Part shown: piece after piece, positions 39,751-50,200 of the stretch | Layout: every line of letters begins with the position of its first letter | Numbering within the stretch: the stretch's first letter is position 1 | NCBI RefSeq assembly: GCF_022437945.1 | Contig: NZ_CP092535.1 | Location: forward strand, 62,001 to 126,000 | Reading direction: 5' to 3' | DNA: 64,000 nucleotides | Source of the DNA: Nocardioides sp. TF02-7 | GTDB taxonomy: Bacteria; Actinomycetota; Actinomycetes; Propionibacteriales; Nocardioidaceae | Translations under genes and position numbers: made by a program | The notes under the pieces: model-generated | Told to the model about the DNA's origin: nothing | The model's input: only the letters and a program-made list of their open reading frames with translations | Databases searched by the model: none

Positions 39751-39793
39751 GACGCGATCATCCCAGGGCGGCGCCCGGCCGCGGGTCGGAGGG

Positions 39794-41099
39794 TCAGCCG
39801 GCGGTCGCGGTCTCCTCGGCCCGGGCAGGGGCCTCGGCGCGGCGGATCCGGACGGTGCCGACCTTGTTGCGGCGGCCGGCGGCCTGCTCGGCCTCGAAGC
39901 GCAAGCCGTGGGCCTCGACCGACGAGCCCGGGATGGGGACCTTGCCGAGGTGCTTGGCCATCAGGCCGCCGACCGAGTCGACGTCCTCGTCCTCGATGTC
40001 GACGCCGAACAGCTCGTCGAGGTCGTCGATCGGGTAGCGGGAGGAGACCCGCACCGCTCCCTCGTCGAGGTGCTCTACGACGACCTCCTCCTCGTCGTAC
40101 TCGTCGGTGATCTCGCCGACGATCTCCTCGAGCAGGTCCTCGATCGTGATCAGCCCGGTCGTGCCGCCGTACTCGTCGACGACCATCGCGATGTGCTGGC
40201 GGCGTGCCTGCATCTCGCGGAGCAGCTCGTCGACCGGCTTGGAGTCGGGCACCCACACCAGCGGCCGCATGATCTCCTCGACCCGCTGCGTGAACTCGAC
40301 GTCGGGCGCCTCGAAGTCGCGGCGGACGACGTCCTTGAGGTAGGCGAAGCCGCGGACGTCGTCAAGGTTCTCGCCGATGACCGGCAGCCGCGAGAACCCC
40401 GAGCGAAGGAACAGCGACATCGTCTGCCGGAGGTTCTTGTAGGTCTCGATGTAGACGACGTCGTTGCGCGGCACCATCACCTCGCGCACGGTGGTGTCGC
40501 CGAGCTCGAAGACCGAGTGGATCATCTTCCGCTCGCCGGACTCGATCACCGCGGACGCCTCCGCCATGTCGACCAGCTCGCGCAGCTCGGTCTCGGTGTT
40601 GAACGGGCCCTCGCGGAATCCGCGGCCGGGGGTGATCGCGTTGCCGACCAGGATCAGCAGCCGCGGGAACGGGCCGAGGATCCGGGTCAGCGCCCACACC
40701 GGCCACGCCGACCACAGCGCCACGGTCTCGGCGTGCTGTCGGCCCAGCGTGCGCGGCGCGACGCCGATCACCACGAACGAGACGACCAGCATGGAGCCGA
40801 CCGCGAGGGCGACCCGGGCGAGGGTCGCCCGGTCGACGTGCTCGGAGACCAGCACGGTGACGAGCACGATCGCGGCCACCTCGCAGAGCAGCCGGAGGAA
40901 CACGACGGTGTTGAGGTACGGCGGCGGGTCGTCGAGCACGACGACCAGCCGCTTCGCCCCCGGGTCGCGCCTGCGACGCGAGCTCCGCGGCCCGGGCCCG
41001 GGAGAACGTGCCGAGGGCGGCGTCGGCGGCCGCGAACAGGCCGGCGAGCACGACGAGCAGCGCCGCGAGGGCGAGCAACCAGAGGTCGCCGGTGATCAT
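39794..41099 (-). CDS. CNNM/CorC-type CBS-domain membrane protein (one frame break)
   Basis: HlyC/CorC family protein, about 434 residues, usually implicated in Mg2+/Co2+ transport or efflux. ATG 41099 gives TGDLWLLALAALLVVLAGLFAAADAAL, the first helix; a surplus base in the C run near 40959 breaks the frame before RLVVVLDDPPPYLNTVVFLRL. The DUF21 membrane part ends near APRTLGRQ; CBS pair from VREVMVPRNDVVYI to LITIEDLLEEIVGEI; C-terminal CorC_HlyC domain with DDLDELFGVDIEDEDVDSVGG. Eleven bp after ybeY's stop. Confidence 0.87.
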
Positions 41100-41109
41100 C
41101 GGCCGCCGA

Positions 41110-41601
41110 TCAGCCGGCGACCGGGGCGCCGGCGCGCCACTCGGCCAGCAGGTCGTCCTGCAGCCCGAACATCACCTTGTGCTCCTCCGGCTCCGCGTGG
41201 TCGTAGCCGAGCAGGTGCAGGATTCCGTGGACGGTGAGCAGCTCGATCTCGGCCACCGTGCCGTGTCCCGCCGTGGCGCCCTGCCGCTCGGCCACCGCCG
41301 GGCACAGGACGAGGTCGCCGAGGACGCCCTCCTCGGGCTCCTCCCCCACCATCCCCGGGCGCAGCTCGTCCATGGGGAAGGCCAGCACGTCGGTGGGGCC
41401 GTCCTTCTCCATCCACTGCTGGTTGAGCTGGGCGATGGTGTCCTCGTCGACCGCCTTGATGCAGAGCTCGGCCTCCGGGTGCACCCGCATCCGGTCCATC
41501 ACGAACCGGCTCAGCCGGGCCAGGTGCTTCACGTCCAGGCCGGCGCCGGACTCGTCCAGCACCTCGATCGTCATCGGCGGTTCGGCCTCCGCGTCAGCCA
41601 T
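41110..41601 (-). CDS. ybeY: endoribonuclease YbeY
   Basis: Zinc-dependent single-strand endoribonuclease acting in rRNA maturation and quality control. About 163 residues from ATG 41601, which overlaps the phoH stop by 8 bp; ATG 41574 (MTIEVLDESG) is also possible. The zinc motif HxxxHxxxxxH is HGILHLLGYDH. EKDGPTDVLAFPMDE and VLGDLVLCPAVAE are further family blocks. Gene order phoH-ybeY is conserved widely. Confidence 0.94.
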   Translation of the reverse strand: MADAEAEPPMTIEVLDESGAGLDVKHLARLSRFVMDRMRVHPEAELCIKAVDEDTIAQLNQQWMEKDGPTDVLAFPMDELRPGMVGEEPEEGVLGDLVLCPAVAERQGATAGHGTVAEIELLTVHGILHLLGYDHAEPEEHKVMFGLQDDLLAEWRAGAPVAG

Positions 41602-42616
41602 CGCGGCGCTGGGGACGCGCGACCTGGGCACGACCGACCGGCTCGGAGCGCGCGTCGTAGTCGTCGTAGGCGGCGACGATCCGGCCGACCAGCTTGTGGC
41701 GGACGACGTCGCTGCTGGACAGGCGGACGAACGTCAGGTCCTCGACGCCGTCGAGGATGTCCTCGACGACGCGCAGGCCCGAGCTGGTGCCGGAGGGCAG
41801 GTCGACCTGGGTGACGTCGCCGGTGACGACGATCTTGGAGCCGAACCCGAGCCGGGTGAGGAACATCTTCATCTGCTCGGGCGTGGTGTTCTGGGCCTCG
41901 TCGAGCACGATGAACGAGTCGTTGAGCGAGCGGCCGCGGAGGTAGGCGAGCGGAGCGACCTCGATCGTGCCCGCGGCCAGCAGCTTGGGGATCGACTCGG
42001 GGTCGATCATGTCGTGCAGGGCGTCGTAGAGCGGCCGCAGGTAGGGGTCGATCTTCTCGCTGAGCGTGCCCGGCAGGAAGCCGAGCTTCTCGCCGGCCTC
42101 GACCGCCGGCCGCGACAGGATGATCCGGTTGACCTGCTTGGACTGGAGCGCCTGCACGGCCTTCGCCATGGCGAGGTAGGTCTTGCCGGTTCCGGCGGGC
42201 CCGATGCCGAACGTGATCGTGTGCTTGTCGATCGCGTCGACGTAGCGCTTCTGGTTCAGCGTCTTCGGGCGGATCGAGCGGCCGCGGTTGCTGAGGATGT
42301 TGAGCGACAGCACGTCGGCGGGCCGCTCGGTCGTCTCGGCGCGGAGCATGGCGGCCACCCGCTCGACCACCTCGGGCGAGACGCCCTGGCCGGTGCGCAG
42401 GATCGCCACCAGCTCGTCGAGCAGCCGCTCGGCGAGCGCGACCTCACCGGGGTCGCCCTGGAGCGTGATCCGGTTGCCGCGGACGTGGATCTGCGCGGCG
42501 AACCCGCGCTCGATGATGCCGAGGTGCTCGTCCCCGGGGCCGAGCAGGCTGACCATGTCGATGCTGTTGGGCACCACGACGGTGTGACGGGTCTGGTGCT
42601 GGGTGGTGTCGGTCAT
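41594..42616 (-). CDS. phoH: PhoH-like ATPase
   Basis: 340-residue PhoH/YlaK-type protein. A KH-like N-terminal domain (about 30-100) precedes the P-loop GPAGTGKT at 139-146; [24 protein letters not shown] (Walker B) and [14 protein letters not shown] follow. ATP-dependent RNA helicase or nuclease partner roles are proposed for the family; with YbeY it is thought to act in RNA maturation. ATG 42616 gives the start [20 protein letters not shown]. Frame intact. Confidence 0.93.
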   Translation of the reverse strand: MTDTTQHQTRHTVVVPNSIDMVSLLGPGDEHLGIIERGFAAQIHVRGNRITLQGDPGEVALAERLLDELVAILRTGQGVSPEVVERVAAMLRAETTERPADVLSLNILSNRGRSIRPKTLNQKRYVDAIDKHTITFGIGPAGTGKTYLAMAKAVQALQSKQVNRIILSRPAVEAGEKLGFLPGTLSEKIDPYLRPLYDALHDMIDPESIPKLLAAGTIEVAPLAYLRGRSLNDSFIVLDEAQNTTPEQMKMFLTRLGFGSKIVVTGDVTQVDLPSGTSSGLRVVEDILDGVEDLTFVRLSSSDVVRHKLVGRIVAAYDDYDARSEPVGRAQVARPQRRDG

Positions 42617-42739
42617 CCGAGCCCGGGTGGGCGACCTTTCGTTGTGGCGACGGTGCGCTTCTCATCGTACGCCGGATCAACGTCGTCGCCGAGCCGGTTA
42701 ATCCCTGGAGGTGCTTCCCGGGCGCGTAGGGTGGCGCCC

Positions 42740-43001
42740 ATGGCGGCCGGGGACGAGCACGACGAGCACCTCGTCGAGGACGACCCGGGCGCCGAGCCGA
42801 TCTGGTTCCCGGGCCAGCACCTCCCCGACCACGCGCGGCGGATGGGCCTGACCCACCACGTCCCCCGACGGCGCCCTGCTCGACTTCGCGGGCACGCTCG
42901 ACTCCGGCAACCGGGTGCACCGGATCACCGCGTGGGCGCTCCTCGTGGTGTTCGGGCTGCCGGTGCTGTTCGCGGTGCTCCGGGTGCTCACGGCCTTCTG
43001 A
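42740..43001 (+). CDS. small single-helix membrane protein (one frame break)
   Basis: About 86 residues. ATG 42740 begins a charged N-terminus (MAAGDEHDEHLVEDDPGAEP) with IWFPGQHLPDHARRMGLTHHVP; a surplus C in the run 42862-42866 separates it from DGALLDFAGTLDSGNRVHRI and a C-terminal helix WALLVVFGLPVLFAVLRVL. Corrected, TGA is at 42999-43001. Divergent from phoH. Unknown function. Confidence 0.55.
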
Positions 43002-43051
43002 CCCGGACCCTCCGCCCTTTCCAGCCTTCCAGCCGGCCGCCGGCCGGGGAC

Positions 43052-43411
43052 TCAGCCGGGCGGCCAGGTCATCGGACGCCCCGCGATCACGTGCAGGTGG
43101 GTGTGGAACACGGTCTGGCCCACGCCGGCACCGGTGTTGAAGACCAGCCGGTAGTCGTCGTGGCCCTCGGCGCGGGCGACCTCCGCCGCGGCGGCGAACA
43201 GCGCGGCGAACCCCTCGGCGTCGGCGGCGGCCGAGGCGGCGGCGTTCTCGTGGTGGGCACGCGGGACCACGAGGACGTGGAGCGGCGCCTGCGGGTTGAT
43301 GTCGCGGAACGCGACGGTCGCGGCGCCCTCGTGCACGACGTCGGCGGGGATCTCACCGGCGACGATCTTGCAGAACAGGCAGTCGGGGTCGGTCGGGGTG
43401 GCTGACGTCAC
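43052..43411 (-). CDS. HIT-family nucleotide-binding protein
   Basis: 119-residue histidine-triad protein, HinT-like purine-nucleoside phosphoramidase. DCLFCKIVAGEIPADVVHEG carries the zinc-type Cys pair, INPQAPLHVLVVPRAHHEN the ribose contact, and VFHTHLHVIAGR the HxHxH triad. Frame intact. It lies next to phoH, an order shared with many actinobacteria. Confidence 0.93.
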   Translation of the reverse strand: MTSATPTDPDCLFCKIVAGEIPADVVHEGAATVAFRDINPQAPLHVLVVPRAHHENAAASAAADAEGFAALFAAAAEVARAEGHDDYRLVFNTGAGVGQTVFHTHLHVIAGRPMTWPPG

Positions 43412-43529
43412 GCCCCCACCCTCCCAAACCGGGGCGCGCCGACGTCAACCCGCCGGCCGGCTCGGACGTGCCACTAGCGTGACGATCCATGCAGCCGCTC
43501 CTCCGCTCCCGCCGGCCTGGGGACCCGGC

Positions 43530-44093
43530 GTGAGCGATGCGCAGCGCGGGACGCGGGACGAGGCCCGGCAGGAGACCGCGTCGGCCGACGCCGCCGTGGA
43601 GCAGCTCTACCTCGCCCACTGGGACCAGCTGGTGCGGCTTTCGGTGCTGCTGGTGCGCGACCAGGGAACGGCCGAGGAGATCGTCCAGGACGCCCTGGTG
43701 GCGGTGCACCAGCGGTGGGACCGGCTCACCGACCACGGCAAGGCGCTGGCCTACCTGCGCCAGGCCGTCGTCAACCGGTCCCGCTCCGCGCTGCGGCACC
43801 GGGGCGTCGTCAACCGCTACCTCGCCCGCCAGGCCGCACCGGGCCACCTGCCGGGCGCGGACGAGCCGGTCCTCGGCGAGAGCCGCCGGCGGATGGTGCT
43901 CGACGCGCTGCAACGGCTGCCCCGGCGCCAGCGCGAGGTGCTGGCGCTGCGCTACTACCTCGAGCTCTCCGAGGCGGAGATCGCGGAGACGCTCGGGATC
44001 AGCCGCGGCGCCGTGAAGAGCCATGCGTCGCGCGGTGCGGCGACCCTGCGGCCGATGCTCGAGGAGCTCGGCCCCGACCTGAGGTCCGACTGA
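43530..44093 (+). CDS. ECF sigma factor, SigE family
   Basis: 187 residues from GTG 43530. Region 2: EQLYLAHWDQLVRLSVLLVRDQGTAEEIVQDALVAVHQRW. Region 4: LQRLPRRQREVLALRYYLELSEAEIAETLGISRGAVKSHASRG. This matches the actinobacterial SigE (SigE70) ECF group. The next gene starts one base after the stop codon and encodes a membrane protein with an anti-sigma-like N-terminus, so the two probably form a regulatory pair. Divergent from the HIT gene. Confidence 0.9.
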   Translation: MSDAQRGTRDEARQETASADAAVEQLYLAHWDQLVRLSVLLVRDQGTAEEIVQDALVAVHQRWDRLTDHGKALAYLRQAVVNRSRSALRHRGVVNRYLARQAAPGHLPGADEPVLGESRRRMVLDALQRLPRRQREVLALRYYLELSEAEIAETLGISRGAVKSHASRGAATLRPMLEELGPDLRSD

Positions 44094-44094
44094 C

Positions 44095-45144
44095 ATGAAC
44101 CACCACTCGCACCAGCCCGACCGGCCCGGGGACGACCCGCTCCGGGACGACCGGCTCCAGGCGCTGCTGCACGACGCGGTGTCCGGCGTCGCGCCGCGCG
44201 ACGGCCTGGCCGAGGTACGACGCCGCACCCGTCGGCGTACGTCCTCCCGGCGGTGGGCACCCGCCGTCCTCGGCGCCGGCGCCGTGGCCGCGACCGTGGT
44301 CGCCGCGACGTTCGTCGTCCGCGGCTTCGGCGACGCCGCACCGGAGGACGAGCCGTCCGTCGCGGCGAGCCCCGGCGGCGAGGACCGGTTCGTCGCCGGC
44401 CTCTACTTCCTCGCCGGCTCCGCCACCGGCGACCGGCTGCACCGGGAGTTCCAGGCGCTCCCCGAGGGTGGCGACCCGGCGGAGCAGGTGCTGATCGCCC
44501 TCGAGCGGCTCACCGCCGGCCACGGCCCTGACGACCCCGACTACCGGACCCTGTGGCCCGCGGGCTCGTTCGCCGACGTGGCGGTCGAGGACGACCGGGT
44601 CGTGGTCGCCCTCGGCACCACGGCCGCCCTGGAGGGCGGCGACGGGCCGGGTGCGCTCGGCGTGCAGCAGGCCGTCTACACCGCGGAGGCGGTGCTGGGC
44701 GAGGCGCTGCCGGTGGCGTTCGAGTGGCAGGACCAGCCCGCCGCCCGGGTGCTCGGTACGCCGGTCGGGACGCTGGTCGAGCGCGACCGCGGCTACAACG
44801 TGACGGCGCCGGTCAACATCAGCGACCCGGGCGAGGGCGCCGAGGTCGACGACGTGCTCGTCACCCGCGGCACGATGGCCGAGTACGTGTCGGAGGTCCG
44901 CTGGACGGTCACCGCCGCGACCGGCGAGCGCGCTCCGGTCGCCGACGGCGTGCTCGTGCCCGGTGCGGACGGCGAGGCCGCCGGCGGCGCCGGCACCCTC
45001 GGAGTATCGGCCTGGGAGACCGAGGTCGACGTCGCCGGGCTGGAGCCGGGCGACTACGTCCTCACCGTGGCGACGACCACGACCGGCCAGACGTCCGACA
45101 CACCGGCCGACTACAGCGACACGCGGACCTTCACCGTCCGCTGA
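44095..45144 (+). CDS. single-pass membrane protein with GerMN and Gmad2 domains, possible anti-sigma factor
   Basis: 349 residues. The first 50 residues are cytoplasmic and basic (RLQALLHDAVSGVAPRDGLAEVRRRTRRR), like the start of many anti-sigma proteins; one helix follows at about 57-75 (AVLGAGAVAATVVAATFVV). Outside, LYFLAGSATGDRLHREF to QQAVYTAEAVLGEALPV forms a GerMN domain, and NVTAPVNISDPGEGAEV to the end an Ig-like Gmad2 domain. It starts one base after the sigma-factor stop. Anti-sigma function is inferred from position and topology. Confidence 0.7.
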   Translation: MNHHSHQPDRPGDDPLRDDRLQALLHDAVSGVAPRDGLAEVRRRTRRRTSSRRWAPAVLGAGAVAATVVAATFVVRGFGDAAPEDEPSVAASPGGEDRFVAGLYFLAGSATGDRLHREFQALPEGGDPAEQVLIALERLTAGHGPDDPDYRTLWPAGSFADVAVEDDRVVVALGTTAALEGGDGPGALGVQQAVYTAEAVLGEALPVAFEWQDQPAARVLGTPVGTLVERDRGYNVTAPVNISDPGEGAEVDDVLVTRGTMAEYVSEVRWTVTAATGERAPVADGVLVPGADGEAAGGAGTLGVSAWETEVDVAGLEPGDYVLTVATTTTGQTSDTPADYSDTRTFTVR

Positions 45145-45195
45145 CCACCCGAACCCGAACCCGAGCCCCGATCCCCGACCCGGGAGGACCGAACC

Positions 45196-46130
45196 ATGAA
45201 GCGCCCCGCCATCGCCCTCGTCGTCACTGCCGCGCTGTCGGCCGCGCTCCTGGCCGGGTGCGGCGACGACGAGCCCGCCGGCGCCGACGACCCCGCCACC
45301 ACCGCCGCCCCCGAGGACTCCAGCGAGCCGCCGACGCCGGACGAGCCGGCGACGACCTCGTCGGCCCCGGCCGAACCGAGCTCCGACGCGCCGGCGGCGA
45401 CGGTGGACGTGCCGGTGTACTTCGTCGGGGGAGACCCCCGCAGGGGCCCCGGCTGTTTGCGGAGGTCCGCGCCGTCGAGGCGGACGACCCGCTCGAGGAG
45501 GCGACCGCGCTGCTGACGGCCGGCGACGCCGAGGACCCGGACTACACGACGCTGTTCCCCGGCGACCCGGACGGCATGATCGCCTCCGTCGAGGTCGTGG
45601 ACGAGACGTTCGTCGTCGAGGTCGACGACGACGGGTGGAGCACGCCCCCGTCGGGGATGAACCGCCGCGAGGCCCGGCTCGCCGTGCAGCAGCTGGTCCA
45701 CACGCTCCAGGCGGCCGAGGGCCGGCCCTACCCGCTGGTCGTGCAGTCCGGCGGCTCCGCGGTCCCGCTGTTCGGCGTCGCCACCGACGGCGGGGTGACC
45801 GCGGCTAAGGAGCTGAACGTCCGTGGTCTGGTCAACGTGCTGTCCCCGGTCGAGGGCACGGAGGTGAGCGGCACCTTCACCGCCGAGGGGGAGGCGAGCT
45901 CGTTCGAGGCCACCGTGCCGTGGCAGGTGCGTGACGAGCGGGGGCGTGTCGTGGCCGAGGGGTTCTCGACGGCCGAGGGCTGGGTCGACGGGCTCTACCC
46001 GTGGACCGCCGAGGTCGACGTCAGCCGGCTCGCCCCGGGCGAGTACACCTTCGTCGCGATGACCGACGACCCCTCCGGCGGCGAGGGGTTCGGCCCGACG
46101 GAGGACACCAAGACCGTCGTCGTCGGCTGA
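45196..46130 (+). CDS. GerMN/Gmad2 lipoprotein (two frame breaks)
   Basis: About 310 residues, a paralogue of the previous product. ATG 45196 starts signal peptide IALVVTAALSAALLAGCGDD with lipobox, then a Thr/Pro/Glu linker. Surplus bases at 45427-45431 and 45435-45439 break the frame inside VYFVGETPQGPRLFAEVRAV. The rest is intact: DYTTLFPGDPDGMIASVEVVDETFVVEV and LAVQQLVHTLQAAEGRPYPLVVQ make the GerMN domain, and NVLSPVEGTEVSGTFTAEGE the Gmad2 domain. Third gene of the sigma operon. Family occurs in spore-germination proteins but also in non-sporulating actinobacteria; role unknown. Confidence 0.75.
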
Positions 46131-46165
46131 TCCCGGCGGTCGGCGGCCCGCCCTAGCCTTCGTCC

Positions 46166-47221
46166 ATGCGCTTCACCCGCCGGCGGCTCAACCGCACGCT
46201 GCTCCTGCGCCAGCACCTGCTCGAGCGGACCGACGCGCGGCCCCTCGACGTGGTGCGGCACCTGGTCGGCCTGCAGGCGCAGGACCCGCTGCCGCCGTAC
46301 CTCGCCGTCGCCGCACGGGTCCGCGAGCTCGACCCGCACGAGCTGAGCGCGGCGCTGGAGGACGGCCGGGCGGTGCGGGGTGCTCAGCCTGCGCGACACG
46401 ATCCACCTGCACGTCGCCGAGGACGCGGTGACGCTGCCGGTGTGGGCGACCCCGGTGCGGGAGCGGGAGGTCAGGGTGAGCCAGTCGATCGGCGACGCCC
46501 GCGAGATCGACCGGGAGGCGTTCCGCGCCGCCGTCGCCGAGGTGCTGGCCGACGGGCCGCTGCCGGTGCGGCGGCTGGGCGAGGCGCTCGCCGAGCGGTT
46601 CCCCGAGCACCGGCCGGCGCAGCTCGGGCAGCTGGCGCGCGTCGTCGCGTTCCTCGCCCAGCTGCCGCCCCGCGGCTGCTGGGGCAGCTCGGCAGGGGTC
46701 GTCTACGAGCCGGTCGACCGCTGGACCGGGTTGGCGCTCTCCGAGCCGGACCTGCCTGCGCTGGTCCGCCGCTACCTCCGCGCCTTCGGCCCCGCCACCG
46801 CTGCCGACGTGACCGCCTGGTCGGGCGTGACCGGCCTGACGCCGGTGCTGAAGGGCATGACCGACCTGGTGCGGCACGAGGACGAGGACGGCAAGCCGCT
46901 GCTCGACGTGGCCGACGCGCCGGTGGCCGACGAGGACGCTCCGGCCCCGGTGCGCCTGCTCGGCACCTACGACAACCTCTGGCTGTCGCACAAGGCCAAG
47001 GACCGGGTCACCACCCCGGCGGCGCGCAAGCTGTGGATGGGGGCCAACGGCGGCCTCGGGCACACGGTCTTCGCCGACGGCGAGCTGGTGGGCCTCTGGG
47101 ACGTCGCCGACGGCCGGGTCCAGGTGCGCACCCTGCTGCGCGACCTCACCAGGTCCGAGCGGGCGGAGCTCGAGGAGGAGACCGGCCGGGTGGAGGCGCT
47201 GCTCGCGGCCTGGAGTCAGCC
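46166..47221 (+). CDS. winged-helix protein of the AlkZ/HTH_42 family (one frame break, unclear end)
   Basis: Likely DNA glycosylase of the HTH_42 family. ATG 46166: FTRRRLNRTLLLRQHLLERTDARPLDVVRHLVGLQAQDPLPPYLA, where QAQ is the catalytic Q-x-Q motif described for AlkZ-like enzymes. A surplus G in 46378-46381 breaks the frame before VLSLRDTIHLHVAEDA. Later blocks GCWGSSAGVVYEPVDRW, LRAFGPATAADVTAWSG, LLGTYDNLWLSHKAKDRV and GELVGLWDVADGRV are typical. Recognisable sequence stops near 47215. No stop codon occurs there in any frame, so the true end overlaps rsmE or has been lost by an error; the given end is approximate. Confidence 0.72.
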
Positions 47222-47959
47222 GCCCCACCGCGGCGTCCGCGAGAGCAGCGCGGCCGCCGCCGCCACGCCGGCGGTCGAGGTGCGCAGCACCTCCGTGCCG
47301 AGCCGGACCACGACGCCCCCGGCGTCGCGGAAGTCCGCCACCTCGTCGTCGGTGAGCCCGCCCTCCGGGCCGACCACGACGACGACCTCCCCGGCCGCCG
47401 GCACCTCGACGCCGCCGATCGGGATCGACGCCTCCTCGTGCAGCACGACCGCCAGGTCCGCGCGCCGGACCACCTCTGTGACGGCGGCGGTCGTGGCCAG
47501 CGGCTCGACCACCGGGTGCCACGCCCGCCGCGACTGCTTCGCCGCCTCACGGGCGGTGCTCCGCCAGCGTGCGTGCGCCTTCGCGGCGCGCTCGCCCTTC
47601 CACACCGCGACGCTGCGGGCGGCGGCCCACGGCACGATCCGGGCGGCGCCGACCTCGGTCAGCACCTCGACCGCGAGCTCGCCGCGGTCGCCCTTCGGCA
47701 GCGCCTGCACGACGGTCAGCGACGGCGCCGGCTCGGCGACCTCGTCGACGCCGGCGACCGCGACCGCGAACGAACGCTTCGAGGTCTCGACGACCTCCCC
47801 GGTCGCCACGCGGCCCCCGCCGTCGGCGAGCGCGACCCGCTCACCGACGCGGAGCCGTCGTACGACGACCGCGTGGTGAGCCTCGTCGCCGTCGACGGAC
47901 ACCGTCGCGCCCGGCGCCACACCGGAGAGCGACGGCACCACGTGCTGCGGCAGTGTCAT
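47216..47959 (-). CDS. rsmE: 16S rRNA m3U1498 methyltransferase
   Basis: SPOUT methyltransferase of 247 residues. N-terminal PUA-like part (DEAHHAVVVRRLRVGERVAL), then LPKGDRGELAVEVLTEVGAARIVPW, VVVVVGPEGGLTDDEV and the knot signature RLGTEVLRTSTAGVAAAA. ATG 47959. Downstream of dnaJ on the same strand, the usual arrangement. Convergent with the HTH_42 gene with no gap. Confidence 0.94.
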   Translation of the reverse strand: MTLPQHVVPSLSGVAPGATVSVDGDEAHHAVVVRRLRVGERVALADGGGRVATGEVVETSKRSFAVAVAGVDEVAEPAPSLTVVQALPKGDRGELAVEVLTEVGAARIVPWAAARSVAVWKGERAAKAHARWRSTAREAAKQSRRAWHPVVEPLATTAAVTEVVRRADLAVVLHEEASIPIGGVEVPAAGEVVVVVGPEGGLTDDEVADFRDAGGVVVRLGTEVLRTSTAGVAAAAALLSRTPRWGG

Positions 47960-47985
47960 CTGCAGGTCACCGGTCAGGTCACCGG

Positions 47986-49154
47986 TCAGTGGGTGTTGAA
48001 CGCGTCGCGGAGCCGGCCGAACACCGAGCGGTGGGCCGGCTTCACCTGGCCGGTCGGCTGCTCCTCCCCCCGTAGGGCGGCGAGCTCGCGGAGCAGCTCC
48101 TCCTGCCGGGGGTCGAGACGGGTCGGCGTCTCCACGTTGATCGTGACGACGAGGTCGCCACGACCGCCCCGCAGGCCGGGCACGCCGAGGCCGCGCAGCA
48201 CCGCCTCGGCGCCGGACTGGGTGCCCGGCGGGACCTCGAGCTCGAACGACGTCTCGGGGCCCTGCTCGTCGCCGCCGGCGGCGGCCAGGTCGGCCTCGAG
48301 CGTCGGCAGGACGAGCGTCGTGCCGAGCGCGGCCGCCGTCATCGGGACGACGACCGTGCAGTGCAGGTCGTCGCCCTGGCGGGTGAACGTCTCGTGCGGC
48401 GCGACGTGGATCTCGACGTAGAGGTCACCCGGAGGGCCGCCACCGGGGCCGACCTCGCCCTGCTCGCTGAGCTGCACGCGGGTGCCGTTGTCGACGCCGG
48501 CCGGGATCTTGACCGTCAGCGTCCGCCGCGAGCGGACCCGCCCGTCGCCGGCGCACTCGCGGCACGGCTCGGGGATCACGGTGCCGAACCCGCGGCAGGT
48601 CGGGCACGGCCGCAGCGTGCGGATCTCGCCGAGGAACGACCGCTGGACGTGGGCGACCTCGCCCCTGGCCGCGGCAGGTCTCGCAGGGCACGGCGCTGGT
48701 GCCGGGGGCGGCGCCGTCGCCGCCGCAGGTGGAGCAGCGCACCGCCGTGTCCACCTTGAGCTCGCGGGAGACCCCGAACGCGGCCTCGGCCAGCTCGACC
48801 TCGAGCCGGATCAGCGCGTCCTGGCCCCGCCGGACCCGCGGCCGCGGCCCCCGGGTGGCGCCGCCGGCCGTGCCGCCGAAGAAGGCGTCCATGATGTCGG
48901 TGAAGGAGAACCCGGCCCCCTGCCCGCCGAAGCCGCCGCCGAACGGGTCGCCGCCGCGGTCGTACGCCGACCGCTTCTGCGGGTCCGACAGCACCTCGTA
49001 GGCCGCCGAGACCTGCTTGAACCGCTCCTGCGCCTCCGGGTCGGGGTTGACGTCGGGGTGCAGCTGGCGGGCGAGCTTGCGGTAGGCCTTCTTGATGGTG
49101 TCCGCGTCGGCGTCGCGCGGCACACCGAGGGAGCTCGTAAAGGTCCTGGGGCAC
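47986..49154 (-). CDS. dnaJ: chaperone DnaJ (two frame breaks)
   Basis: Hsp40 co-chaperone of DnaK; the second DnaJ of actinobacteria, in an operon with hrcA. GTG 49154 gives [35 protein letters not shown] with HPD once one base near 49129-49131 is removed. A Gly/Phe linker follows, then zinc-finger repeats [24 protein letters not shown] and CRECAGDG; a second surplus base at 48662-48665 lies between the second and third of these. The substrate-binding part ends [14 protein letters not shown]. About 388 residues. Confidence 0.92.
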
Positions 49155-49164
49155 TGAATTCCTT

Positions 49165-50181
49165 TCAGCCCTCGTCGAGGATGCGGGAGACGTAGCGCGC
49201 GACGGCGCGCACGGCTGCCATGGTGCTGGGGTAGTCCATGCGGGTCGGGCCGACGATCCCCAGCGACGCGAGAGCGTCGTCGGGGCCGTAGCCGGTCGCC
49301 ACGACGCTGGTGGAGGCGAGCTCCTCGTAGGGGCCCTCGGCGCCGATCCGCACCGTGACCGCGCCGCCGCTCGTGGCCTCGCCGAGCAGCTTGAGCAGCA
49401 CGACCTGCTCCTCGAGCGCCTCGAGCAGCGGCCGGACGGCGGAGTCGAAGGAGTCGCCGAAGCGGGCCAGGTTGGCGGTGCCGCCCACGGCGACCCGCTC
49501 GTCGGAGCGGTGGTCGCTCATCGCCTCGACCAGGACCTCCACCACGGCCTTCGTGGCCGGCGGCGCCGGCTCGTCGCCGGACACCAGAGCGTCGAGGGCG
49601 ACGACCGCGCGGGAGATCTGCTCGCCGGTCGCCGCGAGGTTGACCCGCGACCGCAGGGTGGCGAGGTCGTCGTCGGCGAGCTCGGCGTCGAGCTCGACCA
49701 GCCGCTGCTCGACCCGGCCGGTGCTGAGGATCAGCACCACCAGCAGCCGGGTCGGCGTGAGCGCCACGATCTCGACGTGGCGCACCGTCGACTTCGACAG
49801 GGTGGGGTACTGCACGACCGCGACCTGGCGGGTCAGCTGCGAGAGCACCCGCACCGAGCGGTGCACCACGTCGTCGAGGTCGACCGCTCCCTGCAGGAAG
49901 GTCGCGATCGCGCGGCGCTCGGCCGGACTCATCGGCTTGACGGTCGAGAGCCGGTCGACGAACAGCCGGTAGCCCTTGTCGGTCGGCACCCGGCCGGCGC
50001 TGGTGTGCGGCTGGGTGAGGTAGCCCTCCTCCTCGAGCGCCGCCATGTCGTTGCGGATCGTCGCCGGGGAGACGTTGAGCCCGTGGCGCTCGACGAGCGC
50101 CTTCGACCTGACCGGCTCCTCGGTCGCCACGTAGTCCTCGACGATCGCGCGCAGCACGGCGAGCCTGCGGTCCTCCTGCAT
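49165..50181 (-). CDS. hrcA: heat-inducible repressor HrcA
   Basis: Binds CIRCE and represses chaperone genes. 338 residues from ATG 50181. The winged helix [63 protein letters not shown] is diagnostic; the GAF-like dimer domain follows and the end reads [31 protein letters not shown] site lies 20 bp upstream, so the gene is autoregulated together with dnaJ, which begins 10 bp after its stop. Confidence 0.96.
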   Translation of the reverse strand: MQEDRRLAVLRAIVEDYVATEEPVRSKALVERHGLNVSPATIRNDMAALEEEGYLTQPHTSAGRVPTDKGYRLFVDRLSTVKPMSPAERRAIATFLQGAVDLDDVVHRSVRVLSQLTRQVAVVQYPTLSKSTVRHVEIVALTPTRLLVVLILSTGRVEQRLVELDAELADDDLATLRSRVNLAATGEQISRAVVALDALVSGDEPAPPATKAVVEVLVEAMSDHRSDERVAVGGTANLARFGDSFDSAVRPLLEALEEQVVLLKLLGEATSGGAVTVRIGAEGPYEELASTSVVATGYGPDDALASLGIVGPTRMDYPSTMAAVRAVARYVSRILDEG

Positions 50182-50200
50182 CCCGCCTCCTCCGGCTGGT

